In this document: one piece after another, positions 46,034 through 58,500 of the stretch
Numbering within the stretch: position 1 is the stretch's first letter
How the letters are laid out: the number at the start of each line of letters is the position of its first letter
Assembly (NCBI GenBank): GCA_900074885.1
Contig: FJUW01000018.1
Location: 317,748 to 381,747, forward strand
Source: Rhynchosporium graminicola
Taxonomy: Eukaryota > Ascomycota > Leotiomycetes > Helotiales > Ploettnerulaceae
Direction: 5' to 3'
Length of the DNA: 64,000 nt
Translations under genes and position numbers: made by a program
Notes under the pieces: generated by a model
What the model was told of the DNA's origin: nothing
The model's input: only the letters and a program-made list of their open reading frames with translations
Databases searched by the model: none

Positions 46034-47297
46034 TTACCTTCCAGTGTTCAAGGAGCTCTTCTCATCATAAACATCCGTCTCAATCAGCTCGGGATATTTC
46101 AAGTCACCTTGTCGCCTAACCTCATCCATAGTCTCCATAATCACCAGACTCTCTTCCCAATTCAAGCTCTCACTCTGTTTCTTCCCGTCCCTCAAACATC
46201 TACCGGCCTCATCCGCTTCCCAAAACATACCATGACCCCATCCACTCTCTGGATCCGAGGGAATCGGACAACTCACGTCCTCAACAACGCCTTGCTTACC
46301 ACCAACCAATATAACCCTGTAATGCGTCGGTCTATACAACGGTCCGATAACCTGAATCTCGCCCTTCGAGCCTTGAATCCTGGCAGCCGGTCCCGCAGCC
46401 GGACTCCCCTCCCCATCCGGTGTTGTCGCAACCCTCATGCTCGTCGTCGCAACACCCATACTCTGCTCTCCGAACTTCAGAATCATGTTCGTAGACTCAT
46501 CAGCACCAGTCTTGTATTTCTGCACCGCGGCCAAGACGCTGGGTTTCTGTCGCTGCGAGACGGGTTGGCAGTGATATAGGATCTGGAATACCCATGTCAG
46601 GGCGTATATTCCGAGATCGAGGAGTGCGCCCCCAGCGAGATCGGGATTGACCATTCGATGGGTATCGGCGAATGTTAGGTTTCCATCTTCGCCTGAGCTG
46701 CCGAAGGAGAGGTCGGCTGTTACGCGATGCACCTTTCCGATTACGCCCGCTTGAACCATTTCCCTGATCTTGATGCTCAGTGGGAAATACCTTGTCCATA
46801 CGGCTTCCATCAGGAAAAGTCCTTTCTCTTTTGCTGTCTCAACGAGCTTTCGTGCTTGTACTGCATTCACGGTGAACGCTTTCTCGCATAGGACGTGTTT
46901 GCCTGCATTGAGGGCCAGCATGGCATTTTGGAAGTGGTGCGAGTGTGGAGTTGCAACGTATATGATGTCGATGTTAGGATCGGCGACGAGTTCCGCGTAA
47001 GAGCCATATGCTTTTGCGCTCGAGGGAGCGCCGACATCTTTAAGGAAGGTTGAGGCTCGGGATTGGGAGCTTGAGGATGCTGCGCCGGCGACGATGTGTT
47101 TAATGTCTGATACGGAGCGGGTGGCAGGGTTAACGAGAAGATCTTTGGTGAATGCTATGATGGAGTATTAGTGATGTTATCTCTGGAAAGGTAAATGAAG
47201 GCGGGCAGGAAGTGTAATTGAGGTTGAAGGACGAACTGGTTGCAATGCCTCCTGTGGCCAGAATACCCCACTTCACTTCGAAAGGTGCTGAAGACAT
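46034..47297 (-). CDS. Gfo/Idh/MocA-family NAD(P)-dependent dehydrogenase
   Basis: Resembles fungal NADP-linked D-xylose 1-dehydrogenase/dihydrodiol dehydrogenase. Exons 47237-47297 and 46034-47154 give about 393 residues. The Rossmann start MSSAPFEVKWGILATGGIAT crosses the intron into FTKDLLVNPATRSVSDI. ADPNIDIIYVATPHSHH, NAGKHVLCEKAFTVNAVQAR (with the catalytic EKA Lys) and EAVWTRYFP follow. The C-terminal domain has DLAGGALLDLGIYALTWVF. The donor is an unusual GTTCGT. It is convergent with the USP gene (187 nt between stops). Family call firm, substrate inferred. Confidence 0.9.
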
Positions 47298-48227
47298 GAT
47301 GTGCTGATACAGTGAGATTAGGAAGGAGTACTGGGTGTTTCGTGATGTGTGAAGTTCGAGAGATGGTCAAAGGAGTTCAATGAAGTTTACTATCAAATCA
47401 CACACAAGAGTGGGAGAGAGAGAAGATGTCTTTTTACATCCTCATGCGAGCTCGAGCTCAATTGGAACGAACGTTGAATGACATCGTTGGTGAAGCGGCC
47501 GCCCCCTCATTTGTCCCGGGCCTGCCTGCCCTGCACATTCCATTGGGATTGGGATTGGGATTGGGATTGAGCCTAAATATGTAAATGGAATGAATGAATT
47601 CACACCTGTAACGTCCGCTGATGGTCTGAAGTGACATCTCCATGGCCACTCCAAGCTGTCTATCCTCGAGTAACGTGACTAACAAATCAATCGAGGCTGG
47701 CCACAGGACCACTGGTGCATTGAAGCTCATCCGTACTTTCTCAAAGAAAACTAAAGTGATTGAAAAAGTTTCATAGGACTTGGTAAGTAAAATCTGGAGG
47801 TCTTACTGTGATTTCAGAATCTTCAATACATCTATCTATCTGCTATTTTGCAGAAGTCATGGCACAATGATATGTCAAAATGACTTCTACTCGCTACGTT
47901 CCGAATGTCGCCAAACTGTCATAAAACTTTCTTCTGCGCTTCACCGAACCCGAACCGGACTCGGATTCACCTCATCTTCTAGGGACGCGACCCGAGCGGT
48001 TTTTGGATCCAAATTGGAAACCTCGTCGCGGACCGATCCGCACCGGGTCGTGCCTTCCTGTTGTTTACTTAATTCGAACTAGGTTTAGCGAACGGATCAA
48101 GAACTTACCTTCCTCATGGACCTGTCACTTCGTCAGATGCATTTCTTCCTTATAAGGCATTGCAACTTTTTTGTTTTGGAAAACTACCATTAGCTTCATT
48201 GCCACTACAAAAGGCCACAGTCCCAAC
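47298..48227. other. Intergenic region
   Basis: Dehydrogenase promoter side plus about 0.9 kb without recognised gene. Contains a (GGGATT)4 microsatellite at about 47544-47569. Confidence 0.5.
47544..47569. repeat. (GGGATT)n microsatellite
   Basis: Four GGGATT units followed by GAGCC. It is not the standard fungal telomere repeat. Confidence 0.8.
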
Positions 48228-49434
48228 ATGTCAAGCTCATCTTCAACCAACATCTCAGCTTTCTCGACTCCTCTTTCACCAAGCACCAATTCCGACATTA
48301 AAACACAAAAGTTTGTTTACTGTACAGCAGTAAAGTGACCACCTCCCATCTCACGCCATCTCTCTACTGGCTCCTGAAGCTTCTTTATACGACTCTTCAA
48401 TTCTTCCGAGTCAAATTTTATTATGCTTCATCAAAGAGACTGATATATCTCACAAGTATATTGGGAAGAAAGAACGGACAGCCGAGCTAGTGTACTCTGC
48501 GAACAAAGCTGGCTTCAGAGGTTTCGACACTGGTGCTCAGCCGATGCTTTACGATGAAAATGGGGTGGGCGAGAGGGTCAGAAAATCTATTGAGGAGGGA
48601 TTGGTGAAGAGAGAGGAGCTTTTTATGAGTTTGATGTCCTGGGATAATTTTTGGGACTTCTTTATCAAGTTGCGACCCTGATTTACCTGGCTATTCGGGT
48701 CGTCAGAGATCAAAATCAATGTGCCCAGGCTCACACTCTCGCGTGTCAATCACATCTTTCAATGGCATATAAGACTGAATGGCAGACTCAGATTCAAACC
48801 ACATTCACACCTGCCACAAATCAAGACCCCGACAACATTCCTACTGCGGCAAACTTCTGCTCATTAAACAGATATCAAATTCCATCTTCTCATCACTCAT
48901 AAACCTAAGATTCCCCTCCACAAACCAGGAACCCTATATTGACTCTCTAGTCTTATACCAACCCCTCCAGACAATATACTCACTTTGGAGGCCTGTTGCG
49001 TACTCTCATTTTACGTACCAACCAAGATCCGCTCTCTAGGATTGTCCAATACCGCGCTTGACGACCTGAAACAGCTGACTGCATCCGCCCGAGTCCATCA
49101 GCCACCTCATCCCATCCCGTCTATCCGCCAGAACGTCTTCCACGAGACTGAAGGGTACGGAGTATATCACCGAGAATTCTGTCCCAAAAATGGCATTATC
49201 TCCCAGCACCTCCGGATGCTGGATATGAACCTGGACTTGTTGCACAATGGAGCGATTGTGGATGTGTTGGCGTTGGCGCTGGAGGGCAAAGTGCAGACGG
49301 GGGAGGAGAAAGCGATTGCTCTGTATGGATTGGTGATAGATATCGGTGGCATTAGCATTTTCTATGGCACGACGAGTGCCGGTGCAAATGAAAGCTTGTT
49401 TGGAAGGACTAGAGGTGTTGAGAGGGCTGGTTGA
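48228..49434 (+). pseudogene. Aldo-keto reductase pseudogene
   Basis: AKR-family fragments appear in order on one strand but in different frames. MSSSSSTNISAFSTPLSP leads to KFVYCTAVK (48228 on). Then come ERTAELVYSANKAGFRGFDT and AQPMLYDENGVGERVRKSI (from about 48480), TTFTPATNQDPDNIP (about 48800), and SLINLRFPSTNQEPYIDSLV (about 48890-48950). The C-terminal part is YVPTKIRSLGLSNTALDDLK through EKAIALYGLVIDIGGISIFY (48985-49434). At least two frameshifts, near 48840 and 48980, cannot be explained by introns, and a stretch of about 140 nt after REELF has no AKR counterpart. The order and spacing match a former full-length reductase. Confidence 0.75.
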
Positions 49435-49786
49435 GGGGGACTGGAACTATTTGTGGTTGAAATTGGATGGAACATTTTAAGTGGCGTATCCAAGCAGCTC
49501 CGATAAATCTTGATGATTATGGGAACTTCTGAAAGAAATGGGATAGAATGGCATGATGGAAGCGTCATGGCGATTGCTTGTGGGCCTGAGTCTCTGTTTA
49601 CCCTTTTGTTTAAATATCGCTTAATGATCTAATATTAGCCTCGGTAGTACATCTAAAGTCACTTCATCAGTTCTCAAATGATGTTGAAAATATCAAATCG
49701 CATCAGGCCTGTATTTTCGTGCGCTCATTCATGAGTATGTGGTGTCGTTTCTTCACTAATATCAAGCTTCACTTACTAGAGTAGAC
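49435..49786. other. Intergenic region
   Basis: A+T-rich spacer between the AKR relic and the RAD57 stop; no feature seen. Confidence 0.5.
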
Positions 49787-51231
49787 CTAGGAATCATCAT
49801 CATCACCATTGTCACCACTCTTCCCCTTTTTCTTCACAGCAACCAATCCCTCCCCCCTAATTTCGAATTCAACAGCATCCCGTACACTAGGCCCACTCTC
49901 AGCAGCGTGCGGCGCAAAAACAACTTTCATCCATCTTCTCCATCTCTTCAACACCGGCTCGCCCTTGTCATTCTCCTCGTCAGCCACAAGTCCAGGGCCA
50001 TAAATCGGTCTCTTAATAAGTGCTGTCCTGCACGAAATCTGCGTCGTCCAAATCAACCCCAGACTTGGAGTTTTTAGATTCTTAAGAGCGAGATGCGAAG
50101 GATGCGGATCGTCGCCCCAGCCTGTGAACCATCGTTGCTGGTGATCGAGAGACATGGGATCCATCGTGCTTCTGAATGGCGTGTTGCCTGCATCGGTTCC
50201 CATGGGTATAGGTAGACTCGACATCGGGCCGAGAGAACTATCTGGCATCGCTCCCCCTGGAGCACTTCTTCTCGCTAAAGGACTACTCTGCGTTGATCTC
50301 CTGAGTATAGGACTGCTAGCACCACCACTTCCGGAGAATCTATCCGCGACTTGATTGGCGACTACGATCGCTATATTATGCTCCCGTGCCAACTCTCGCA
50401 ACAGATGTCCTAGTTTCACTAATTCAGAACTTCGCTGCGCCATGTTCGCTCCGCTTGTCTGAACTTGACCAGTTGTAGCTCCTCCAGGACGCTCGAACTC
50501 TGCTCTGTAGTTCGCTGCTACGGAATCTAAAATTACCAGGCGAATCCCATATCTCCTGACAGCAACTGGGACTTGAAATCGTAGGATGTGGTCTTGGGAT
50601 TCGAGATCTGGGGTTATAACACTGTGTACTGAGTCCAGCGTCGGCTTTGGGTCTGCAGCGTGGAGGACCGGATGTGTGCGAAGGAGCTGAGATAGTCGGC
50701 TTGTAGGGAGGGCGCTCTCCGTTGAGATGTAGAGAACATTGCTGGATAGTCCATGAGGAGCTGGTAGTTGCGCGGCAAGAAGGAGGGTGAGTAGAAACTG
50801 AGTTTTGCCTGCACCGCTATATAAAATTAGCACCAGTACAAACTGAGTCGGAATAGTACACACCTCTCGCCTGTAACCTCTGTAATATGTCCAGTAGGAA
50901 TTCCCCCTCCCAGCGCCTTGTCCAAATCCTCGTCCAGCGTGCTAACTGTATTCCAAGAATTAACCACATCCTCCCCACTCTTCCTTAACAATGCATCGCT
51001 CTGCACAACATTTCCATTCTCCTGAACACCCAAGCTTGTCTGCAACGCGTCCAGAACCGCATTGCACAACCGTTTCACGTCGAGAATCGGTAGAGAAGCG
51101 CGCTTCGCGATTTCAGTGTAGTCTTGCGTAAGTAGATCGGCAGTCGTCACGAGGTGCTTCTCGAGAGAGGGAAGGAGGCGCACATATTGCTGAGTTGGGA
51201 AGCCTGGAAGAACAGCTATGAGGTCTGTCAT
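49787..51231 (-). CDS. RAD57: Rad51 paralogue Rad57
   Basis: RecA-family ATPase that with Rad55 stabilises Rad51 filaments in homologous recombination. Exons 50864-51231 and 49787-50816 give about 465 residues. After an N-terminal helix-hairpin-like region (YTEIAKRASLPILDVKRLCN), the core has LDEDLDKALGGGIPTGHITE. Walker A GESGAGKTQFLL is split by the intron (GTGTGT / TATAG). NVLYISTESALPTSRLSQLL follows, then Walker B RLVILDSVAANYRAEFERPG and NIAIVVANQVADRF. A Ser/Pro/Gly-rich insertion of about 60 residues follows NQVADRF; such inserts occur in filamentous fungal Rad57. The C-terminus is an acidic DDDDS. The start is taken as MTDLIAVLPGF; an upstream in-frame ATG at 51327 would add a Lys/Arg-rich leader. 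Confidence 0.9.
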
Positions 51232-52085
51232 GGAGGCATTGGGAGGTTTGGTAGCGGGGTTGTCGTTCCGGTGGTGGGGGATTTGATGCAGCTTCCTGGG
51301 GAGACGCGCTTTTAGCGCTGAGCTCAAAGTCCCTTGGACTGCAACTCGTCCCTCTCTTTATATGCTTAACTCTTGCATTCCCTGCGCGTCTTTTTCGTGT
51401 TTCCATCATCGTACTTAGATTGAATATCTCTCACTGAAAACGGGGACTATTGCCTGCTTTGAGCATCAGATGATGTATGCTGCCAGTCCAGCCAATTCAG
51501 TCAGTCGATAGTAAAGCCCACAATGTGCACCTGCACTTGCATGATCTGTGAAGAACAGAGTTATTCTACTTATCTCGCATATCATTTCTCAGTCTCTAAG
51601 CGCGGATTTCTTCAAAAGAGGATAAGTTTGTTCCAGCAAGTATCAAAGATTCACGAGGGTGGAATATTTCAAACCTACTATGAGTTATTCATGACATCTG
51701 GGTCCAGGTGGCATTACAAGACCATGAGAGTAAGGAAAGGTATGCCGTAGCGACTTATTCGTAAAGCTGTGAGGGTGGTGATCGTCGTCAAATCCAAATT
51801 CGGTCTTTCCGCCTCTTGATCATAATTTCCAATGCCAAACTTCGTGGCTAATGATAGCAGACACTGCTATCGTAAAAAAAATTTAAAAATTAAGTAACAA
51901 TCAGGAGCAAACTTCTGAAATGATAAATAGCAAGACATTAGATAGTGATGCATTACTATTGGCAACTACTAATATCTGCTCTAGACCTGCGTTACCCTTC
52001 CCACACGGTTCCGTTATCCATAGCTCACAAGCTACCACAATAATTATACAAGCATATCAAAATTCGCAAACGCAAAATCGTCTGT
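51232..52085. other. Intergenic region
   Basis: RAD57 upstream sequence and spacer; a T/A-rich patch lies at 51870-51900. No gene supported. Confidence 0.45.
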
Positions 52086-53106
52086 TCAGCCCGAATCCAT
52101 CTCGAAAACATTATGACCAAAACCGCTCGTTCCCCTCCGCTTCTGACGATAACTCATCACGTTCACGCGACTATGGGGTGAGGGCGCACTGCAGCAATCG
52201 ACACAATTGAAGACAAAGGAGGGCGTGAATGAGTCTAAGGTAGAGATTTAGCTCGTTTCTTCATAAGGTATCCAAAGGCTCATATCCGACAAGAGGACAG
52301 CAATGATGGGGATACGAAGAGAGGTGATCAGAGTGAGTGCGAAGAAAGGAGACTTTGGTCGGAAAAGCAAGTACGTACCCAACCCTAACAGTAATCCACA
52401 TCTCCACAGCAATTTCCGCTCGCGCTTTATAATTCTCTTCATGCTCGCCACTACCGTTTCTGATTTCCTAGCCTCGTTATACAACACTGGAAAATCCAGG
52501 TCGATAAACTATTGACTAGTAAATCGGTAACCATGAGTGCGATATGTCGAAGGCATGGAAGGCTAGGGATGATGGGTAGGGAGGCGTGAGGATGGAAGGG
52601 GGAGGATCTCTGTAGTGTTTAAAAAGGTGTTTGTTATTGACCAGTCTACATATTAGTATTTGCCGGAATTAACGTGGATATCTCTCTGTAGGCAATAAGT
52701 ATTGGATTGGGGTAAAGAGTCTTCGCTAAATGAACTTGAAGTGGGTCTCGTCTCACCTCGTTTACCGTAGTCCATCGGAGCAAAACAAACAAGCGAATGA
52801 CCATGTGGAGATGACTCAAAGACTTGAGGTAGAGAAGCTTGATTGAAATCGAGATAGATGACTTACAGAGACGAGTAAAACAGGTCAAATACGATCCATC
52901 CGTGCAGCGTTTACGTAAATCGCGAGCTCGAGCGCGGTACTACGGAGGATAAGTTGGGTCCATAATATCCGTGAAGGTTGTACTTGAGATTGATCATCGC
53001 TATGACTACGTGCTCGAGGCTTTGATTCTAATGATAGTATTTTATAGGTGTTGGTACCGCTTTCCGTTCTATGCTTGAGGCATGGGGTGGTAGTCGCAGA
53101 GGGCAT
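52086..53106 (-). CDS. Possible multi-exon membrane protein, unrecognised
   Basis: Several coding-like minus-strand pieces lie in order. MPSATTTPCLKHRTESGTNT starts at 53106. A hydrophobic piece LHGWIVFDLFYSSL ends at a GTAAGT donor (about 52865). An exon with NEARKSETVVASMKRIIKRE and KLLWRCGLLLGLG, bounded by a TTTTCCAG acceptor and a GTACGT donor, spans about 52375-52485. A tail NVMSYRQKRRGTSGFGHNVF ends at 52086. This would be a small polytopic membrane protein with a basic loop. I could not join all pieces with consistent phases and recognise no family. Confidence 0.3.
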
Positions 53107-54194
53107 TCAATTTTGGGTTTTTGTTAGGTTTTGTTTCCGTTCCTGTTCTGCCTCGTCGAGTACTTTTCTATATGGCGATGCGAGCTTAGGAGCTATAACG
53201 ATAGGATTTAAAGAGCCTGTTATGATTTTTAGGTATGAAAAGTTGAAGAAGTCCGCTCGTTATTAGCGTGTACTTCAAGAGCGCGGTGTGAGCAAGGAGT
53301 GTAGAACAAACTTGCTATCTTTTGCGAAGGATGTGCCATGTTAGAGCCTTGTCTTCTAGTTTTCAACACACACTAAACTCTGCGATGAGATGAGATAAGA
53401 GCTCTTGCATACTTGTATGCAGGAAAAGAGACGGGTGTTATGCTGTGTACTTTTGTTGGCGTTTGACTCAGCAAGTAGAGACAAACCCGAATCATCGTGC
53501 CTGGCAGCACGCTTCAGGCTAAATGTGGCTTGATGCATAAGGGTGTGGCTTTTGTGCAGATGTGTAGTTATGCTGAAACAGTGAAACGTCAAGTCGTTGA
53601 AGTTTAGGAACACGAATCCAAGAGGAATCGATGATGACAGTGTGACTAGATAAACATAAGGAGACTCGTTTGTTGAAATGAGATGGCCTAGAAAGTGGAA
53701 TTTCCCTGTATGAAACATTTCTGCATGTGTTATTTGACTATTTCATCTGAGAAGGAAGACTCGACGCAAATTGTAGGCATTGCTCAAGAATTGTGTCAGA
53801 TTGGACAGAATTCAGTAAGTGTTATGGAAGATGTCTAGTATTGTATAGTCGGCGTGGCTCAGCACCCCCGCTCGTGTAGAAACCGTTGAAAACGGAATTA
53901 GTACAATCCACTCGCCTCCCAAGTTTTATGGAATAAAGAAAAGATTGTAAACAACAAGAATCAGGAGATGTCATATGTAAGTCGACACAGATGAGTTGAA
54001 ATTCGGAGGAAACTGGAGGGTTTTGGAGGGAAATCTTGAAGCGAGGAGTAAACAGTAGACAAGGCAGACTTCCACCGGTATTCTTGGACTTTGAACACGC
54101 TGCCCTCAGGCTCTTTCTTGAGTTCGGTAGGTACATGAATATGGCATGTGAGTCCAGAACAGTATGAATGCGGCCACTGGACATTCTCAGATAA

Positions 54195-54770
54195 ATGCAA
54201 CTATCCGGATACTCGGCAGTCAAGATGCTTGGAAGGTGGTATTGTAAGACGCAGAAGCATGTATTCGCTTACTGCACCTGTGAGAGGCTCGAAGTCGCCC
54301 GAGAATGCCGGTGCGACGACAGTCTTCATTTGACCCGGGAAACAATGGCATCACTCGACTCGATCGCAGAGAAGACAAAGGCTTCGGTGCTGGGAAATAC
54401 GATGCAGTGTCTTATGCAATACTACATAGGCCTGAGAGTTCGGATGCATTATTGTCATGTAGAGAAGTTTCGCTTCAGGGTGGTTCTTCATGAGGGACGC
54501 ACGCTACCACACGTGAGCTACCTGCATTGCTGGTACAATATCCCTGGCTGCTTGCGGCATCTTGATAGGTCTGGGTGCAGCTGTCTTTCTGAGTTGATTG
54601 GTGAACAATGTCAGCTTTCAGTCGATGGCTTAGCGGTTGTCGATAAATGCTTTGAGACCCTTGTGTCGAATGCCGGCCAGGGGTTACAGACCCTCAATGG
54701 CATGACTCGGCCTTGCAAGAGAACACCGAATGGTAGGCTGGCAAAACCTGAAGGTCTGGAAGAGATTTGA
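54195..54770 (+). CDS. Hypothetical Cys-rich ORF, uncertain
   Basis: A 191-codon ORF with many Cys and His residues, for example EVARECRCDDSL and DRSGCSCLSELIG. There is no signal peptide and no known zinc-binding arrangement. Overlapping minus-strand frames are short. It may be a relic or chance; no function is proposed. Confidence 0.25.
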   Translation: MQLSGYSAVKMLGRWYCKTQKHVFAYCTCERLEVARECRCDDSLHLTRETMASLDSIAEKTKASVLGNTMQCLMQYYIGLRVRMHYCHVEKFRFRVVLHEGRTLPHVSYLHCWYNIPGCLRHLDRSGCSCLSELIGEQCQLSVDGLAVVDKCFETLVSNAGQGLQTLNGMTRPCKRTPNGRLAKPEGLEEI

Positions 54771-55124
54771 GAGCCTGACGACAACAATATATACTATTCT
54801 GTGTCGTTGAGTCGGTCCTTGACTTGATTCCAAATCGCGGGAAGTGGTATGGTGTGGTAAGCCTTCATAGTGTGTAGTATTCTGGAGGCGTCAGAGAGAT
54901 AGGAGCTGAACTACAGCAGCTTGATGAGCGGAGTAGATTAAAATACAAGCAAGCCTATCTTCTCGGTCCTCGAGCCATTTGGCTGCATCTTCTCCAAAGG
55001 ACTTATCCATTGTTTGTTCTGTTTCCGGAAACGGGATTATTATGGTAGAAAACCGAAAAGTTCATTTCATCATGGTGTTGTGAGTGTGAGGTGAAGATCC
55101 GGAGCATAAAGTTCCCGACAGCCT

Positions 55125-55140
55125 ACCCCCCCCCCCCCCN
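55125..55140. repeat. Poly-C tract ending in an unresolved base
   Basis: Fourteen to fifteen C followed by one N, probably a homopolymer sequencing stop. Confidence 0.9.
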
Positions 55141-56029
55141 CTGGGCCGATCTCTTGATCGGCCTTCACTGCGCCAGCCAGCCCTGCATCTGCTTCCTCTT
55201 TCATCGAAGAAGCGCTGGCACCTCCCGAATGTCTCGTGCATAGTTAGATACCTACCTAGATGGGGATTAATTACTAAGCATCGTCTATGATTTCGAAGCC
55301 ATCGATCGCAGCGCAGGACATGCATGACATGATCAGTCTCCATAGGTCCATAGAGAGAGAACAGGGCATATGTGAAAGAGAACGTCAGGTAATATCACCA
55401 GATATCGCTGCTCTACCTATCCTTCTATCGTCTTGCCTCGCCTCGCCTCGCCGATGATTAATTTCCAAACAGCTCTTGTTCCGGTTGCCATGTGTGCCTC
55501 CGCTATCAAAACATTACTAGCTCCGTCTGAACTTCCTATCTATCGGCCGATCGACTTGCGATTCACAAAGTAAAGTATACCAACTGAGATCTCAAATGAT
55601 CGATTGGTATTTACAACACTTCTTTGAATCTCATTCCTTCTCATTTCTTGTCTTGGGTCGAATCCGCGCTTTCACTTACTCACTTACTGCCTTTGTCGCT
55701 ATCGCACTAATATATAAGTATCTTATTGAGATAGCGGTCCTTCGGTACTTTATCGATAAGAGATCGACGACAGCTATCGCACCTGCCCTGCCCTGCGCTG
55801 TGTCCTGCTCCGCTCCGCTCCGCTCCACTCCGTTTTAGCTCGGTCCTACACATCCAAAACAGCTCGACTTATAAGGTTTCACCACCAATTCAGCCTCCAC
55901 AACTCCACGCGCACCCCTCCGATCTCCTTCGCTTTTTCTTCATTTACATTGGAGGATATGTGAGCTTAAATACGATCACGGCTAGGCCTCACTCTTTTTC
56001 AATTCGCTCGTTCGTTCAGGATCAACAAC

Positions 56030-57709
56030 ATGGCAACGTCGACCGTTGCGAGGGCTGTGGCCGCTCTCTTATCGATCTCTCTTCTCGCTGCGTCCGGGAT
56101 GCTTGCGTCCGCTCAATCTGTACAGCCCTCGAACGACACCCTTCCATCATCAGAGACCAAGGCAGCGACGAACTTGAGGCTCACGGCAGGGCCGGTGTTC
56201 GATGAGAAATCATTCCTTATTGCCCCTCTCACGGAGGAGATGGGTAAGGGACAAAATCAAGTGGGAGTCAGCGTTCGTCTCCCCGTCCTGGCATTAAGAA
56301 TTAGGGCCATAGCCTCTAACTTCGTCACAGGCCATAGTAATTTCAGGCCCCATGAAAATAGCAGATTACATGACAGTTGCTTCAATCTCGAAATCCGAAG
56401 TTGCACTGATTACCTGCGACCCTAATGGCTCGAACATCGATGCCTCCCAAGTGCTTCGAACGGCCTGCGATCAAAAGCCCCGGGCAATTGTAATATACAG
56501 CTTGGAGGCTTCGTCGTGTAATGTCACAGGCTCTTTTGGCTACACCTCACTCTTCACGATGTTATCAGCGGCCAAATCAAGGGAACTCATGGAAATTGCT
56601 GGCATTGATTACAAGGACTCGAACAGCCTGGTTGCAAACATCGGTAGCAGTAATGGGACGGATAGTCTGGGAAATAGTCCACCTCCAAAGTCATCAGAAG
56701 CGCCAAGTCCGGGCGGTCCAGCACCAACGACTGCAGTGGCTATGAGTATCCTGTACAGTATTACAGGTATCATTACCCTGCTATTCCTGGTCATCATTGC
56801 TACAGGCGCCATCCGAGCACACCGACACCCGGAAAGATATGGACCACGCAGTGGACTTGCAGGACGATCCAGACAAAGTCGCGCAAAGGGATTAGCGAGG
56901 GCCATGCTGGAAACACTGCCCATCGTGAAATTCGGGGACCCAGAGCCAGTGAAGAATCCGAACGGAGATGTGGAATTGGGGGATGGAAATGCGAGAAACC
57001 AGACTTCTAGCACCATTGCTAGTGTTGAAGGGACAGTACTCACCGCAGAAAGCAAGAAGGATGAGACGAAGGCAAGATCGACTACAGACACCACTGGAGG
57101 ATCCGTTGAATCTGGACTTGAAGCTGCCCAGGCCGAATCCACCGAGAGTGGAGAGGCTGACGTAGTCAAGGAGGGCGAGTTGGGATGCTCAATCTGCACA
57201 GAAGACTTCAAGACGGGCGAAGACGTTCGAGTGTTGCCATGTGATCACAAATACCATCCTGCTTGCATCGATCCTTGGCTGTTGAACGTCTCAGGAACGT
57301 GTCCATTGTGGTATGTCTCGCTCTCCCAGATTTTAGATAAATGAATACTAACATTTTTTTCAGCCGACATGACCTTCGACCCATGACAACCGCCACGTCT
57401 ACAGCTGAAGGAGAGCTTCCTCCGCCACTATCAGCCAATGATGATGCCGACAGAGCTTCAAGTGAGGGAAGTGCCCATCAACGTAGACGAGTTTCCCGCT
57501 TCCTTGACTTGAACCGACTCCGACATGCTCCACCTGACGAACGTATTGCCGCTCTTCGCCAGTTGCGAGAGGAAACTCAACGTACAGGTGCCGAAACGGT
57601 CAATAGCGAAGATGCGGCTGAGGAACCAAGCCGAAGAGTCAGGTTAACCAATCGACTAAGGGATACTCTCCGAATTCGTACTCGGGCTCAGCATGATGCT
57701 CCCGCCTGA
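56030..57709 (+). CDS. Membrane RING-H2 E3 ubiquitin ligase (PA-TM-RING-like)
   Basis: Exons 56030-56260, 56331-57310 and 57364-57709 give about 518 residues. A signal peptide (VAALLSISLLAASGMLASA) is followed by a luminal region containing AIVISGPMKIADYMTV and QKPRAIVIYSLEASSCNVTG, which resembles a protease-associated domain. One transmembrane helix (SILYSITGIITLLFLVIIAT) comes next. The cytosolic RING-H2 reads CSICTEDFKTGEDVRVLPCD then HKYHPACIDPWL and CPLCRHDL. The last Cys is completed only when the second intron (57311-57363) is spliced. The tail is polar and Arg-rich with LRQLREETQR. This layout matches PA-TM-RING ligases that ubiquitinate endomembrane cargo. Substrate unknown. Confidence 0.88.
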
Positions 57710-58500
57710 ACGTTACAACAGATGACTCCGCCAGAAGCACGAGGTCGTTTGCTTTTAGCATAAACCGAAATCATTTACGGAATCGCCCAACATCGATAAT
57801 ATAATGATACATCCATGTGTACATTTCTTTACCCGTGTTTTGGGAAATATGGACATAGTTCATGACATTCAGATAAGGCTGATTGATCACTTTGAGTCAT
57901 GGAGTTTGTTATGGAGTTTGAAGCGAGCATGGACGGCGTTATTTAGCGTATGATTTCATATGGCATTCGTAGGAGTGGTAAGGGGATCTGAGGAGGTACT
58001 CGGTTTCAATTGCATGGCATGAGATGGTGGGATGGCGGACTCCATACTACTTGGCGGATCATTCCTGAAGCTCAAGGATGACAAGGACAGGATGACGAAG
58101 TGATACAAAAACTACGAGTTTTGGGTGCTGCTGGCACATAGCATAGCACGCTGGACTCGGTCTAATGCTCTGCTGTAATATAATGTCTGACGAGTAAACG
58201 AGTGGGATTAATCGAATGAATGATAGCGTTGATAATAGCCTGAGATGCAGTGCAATGATGCACTGGACGCACTGCACCCTCAGATCATTTCACTGCTACT
58301 TTTGATATTCAAATACGCTCAAGTCATCGCCGGTGCACTGAAATATGTATGAGTATCCGGCGCCCTGGCGCTCCTGTGTTACTATCCAAGATGAACTCAA
58401 ACACCTCACACTCTCCAATTATTTCCCCCTCACCATCGGTTTCTTTTCTTTCACTATTCGACAATTTCCAGCACGCCCCCTACGAAACCAAGAAGGAAAT
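57710..58500. other. Convergent intergenic region
   Basis: 3' side of the RING gene and of the NRPS-like gene; short ORFs only. Confidence 0.5.

Larger units (their letters stand above)
53107..56029. other. Gene-poor region
   Basis: About 2.9 kb. The only notable ORF is 54195-54770 on the plus strand. 55062-56029 has a poly-C tract ending in an N (55125-55140), several TCGCC/CTCCG simple runs (55435-55453, 55795-55835) and the presumed long 5' leader of the RING gene. Confidence 0.45.

Noticed and set aside
47544..47569. GGGATT repeats as an interstitial telomere
   Set aside because: Filamentous ascomycete telomeres are usually TTAGGG, and only four units of a different permutation/sequence occur here.
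56609..57211. 200-codon minus-strand ORF
   Set aside because: Antisense to the RING ligase main exon, whose domains are unambiguous.
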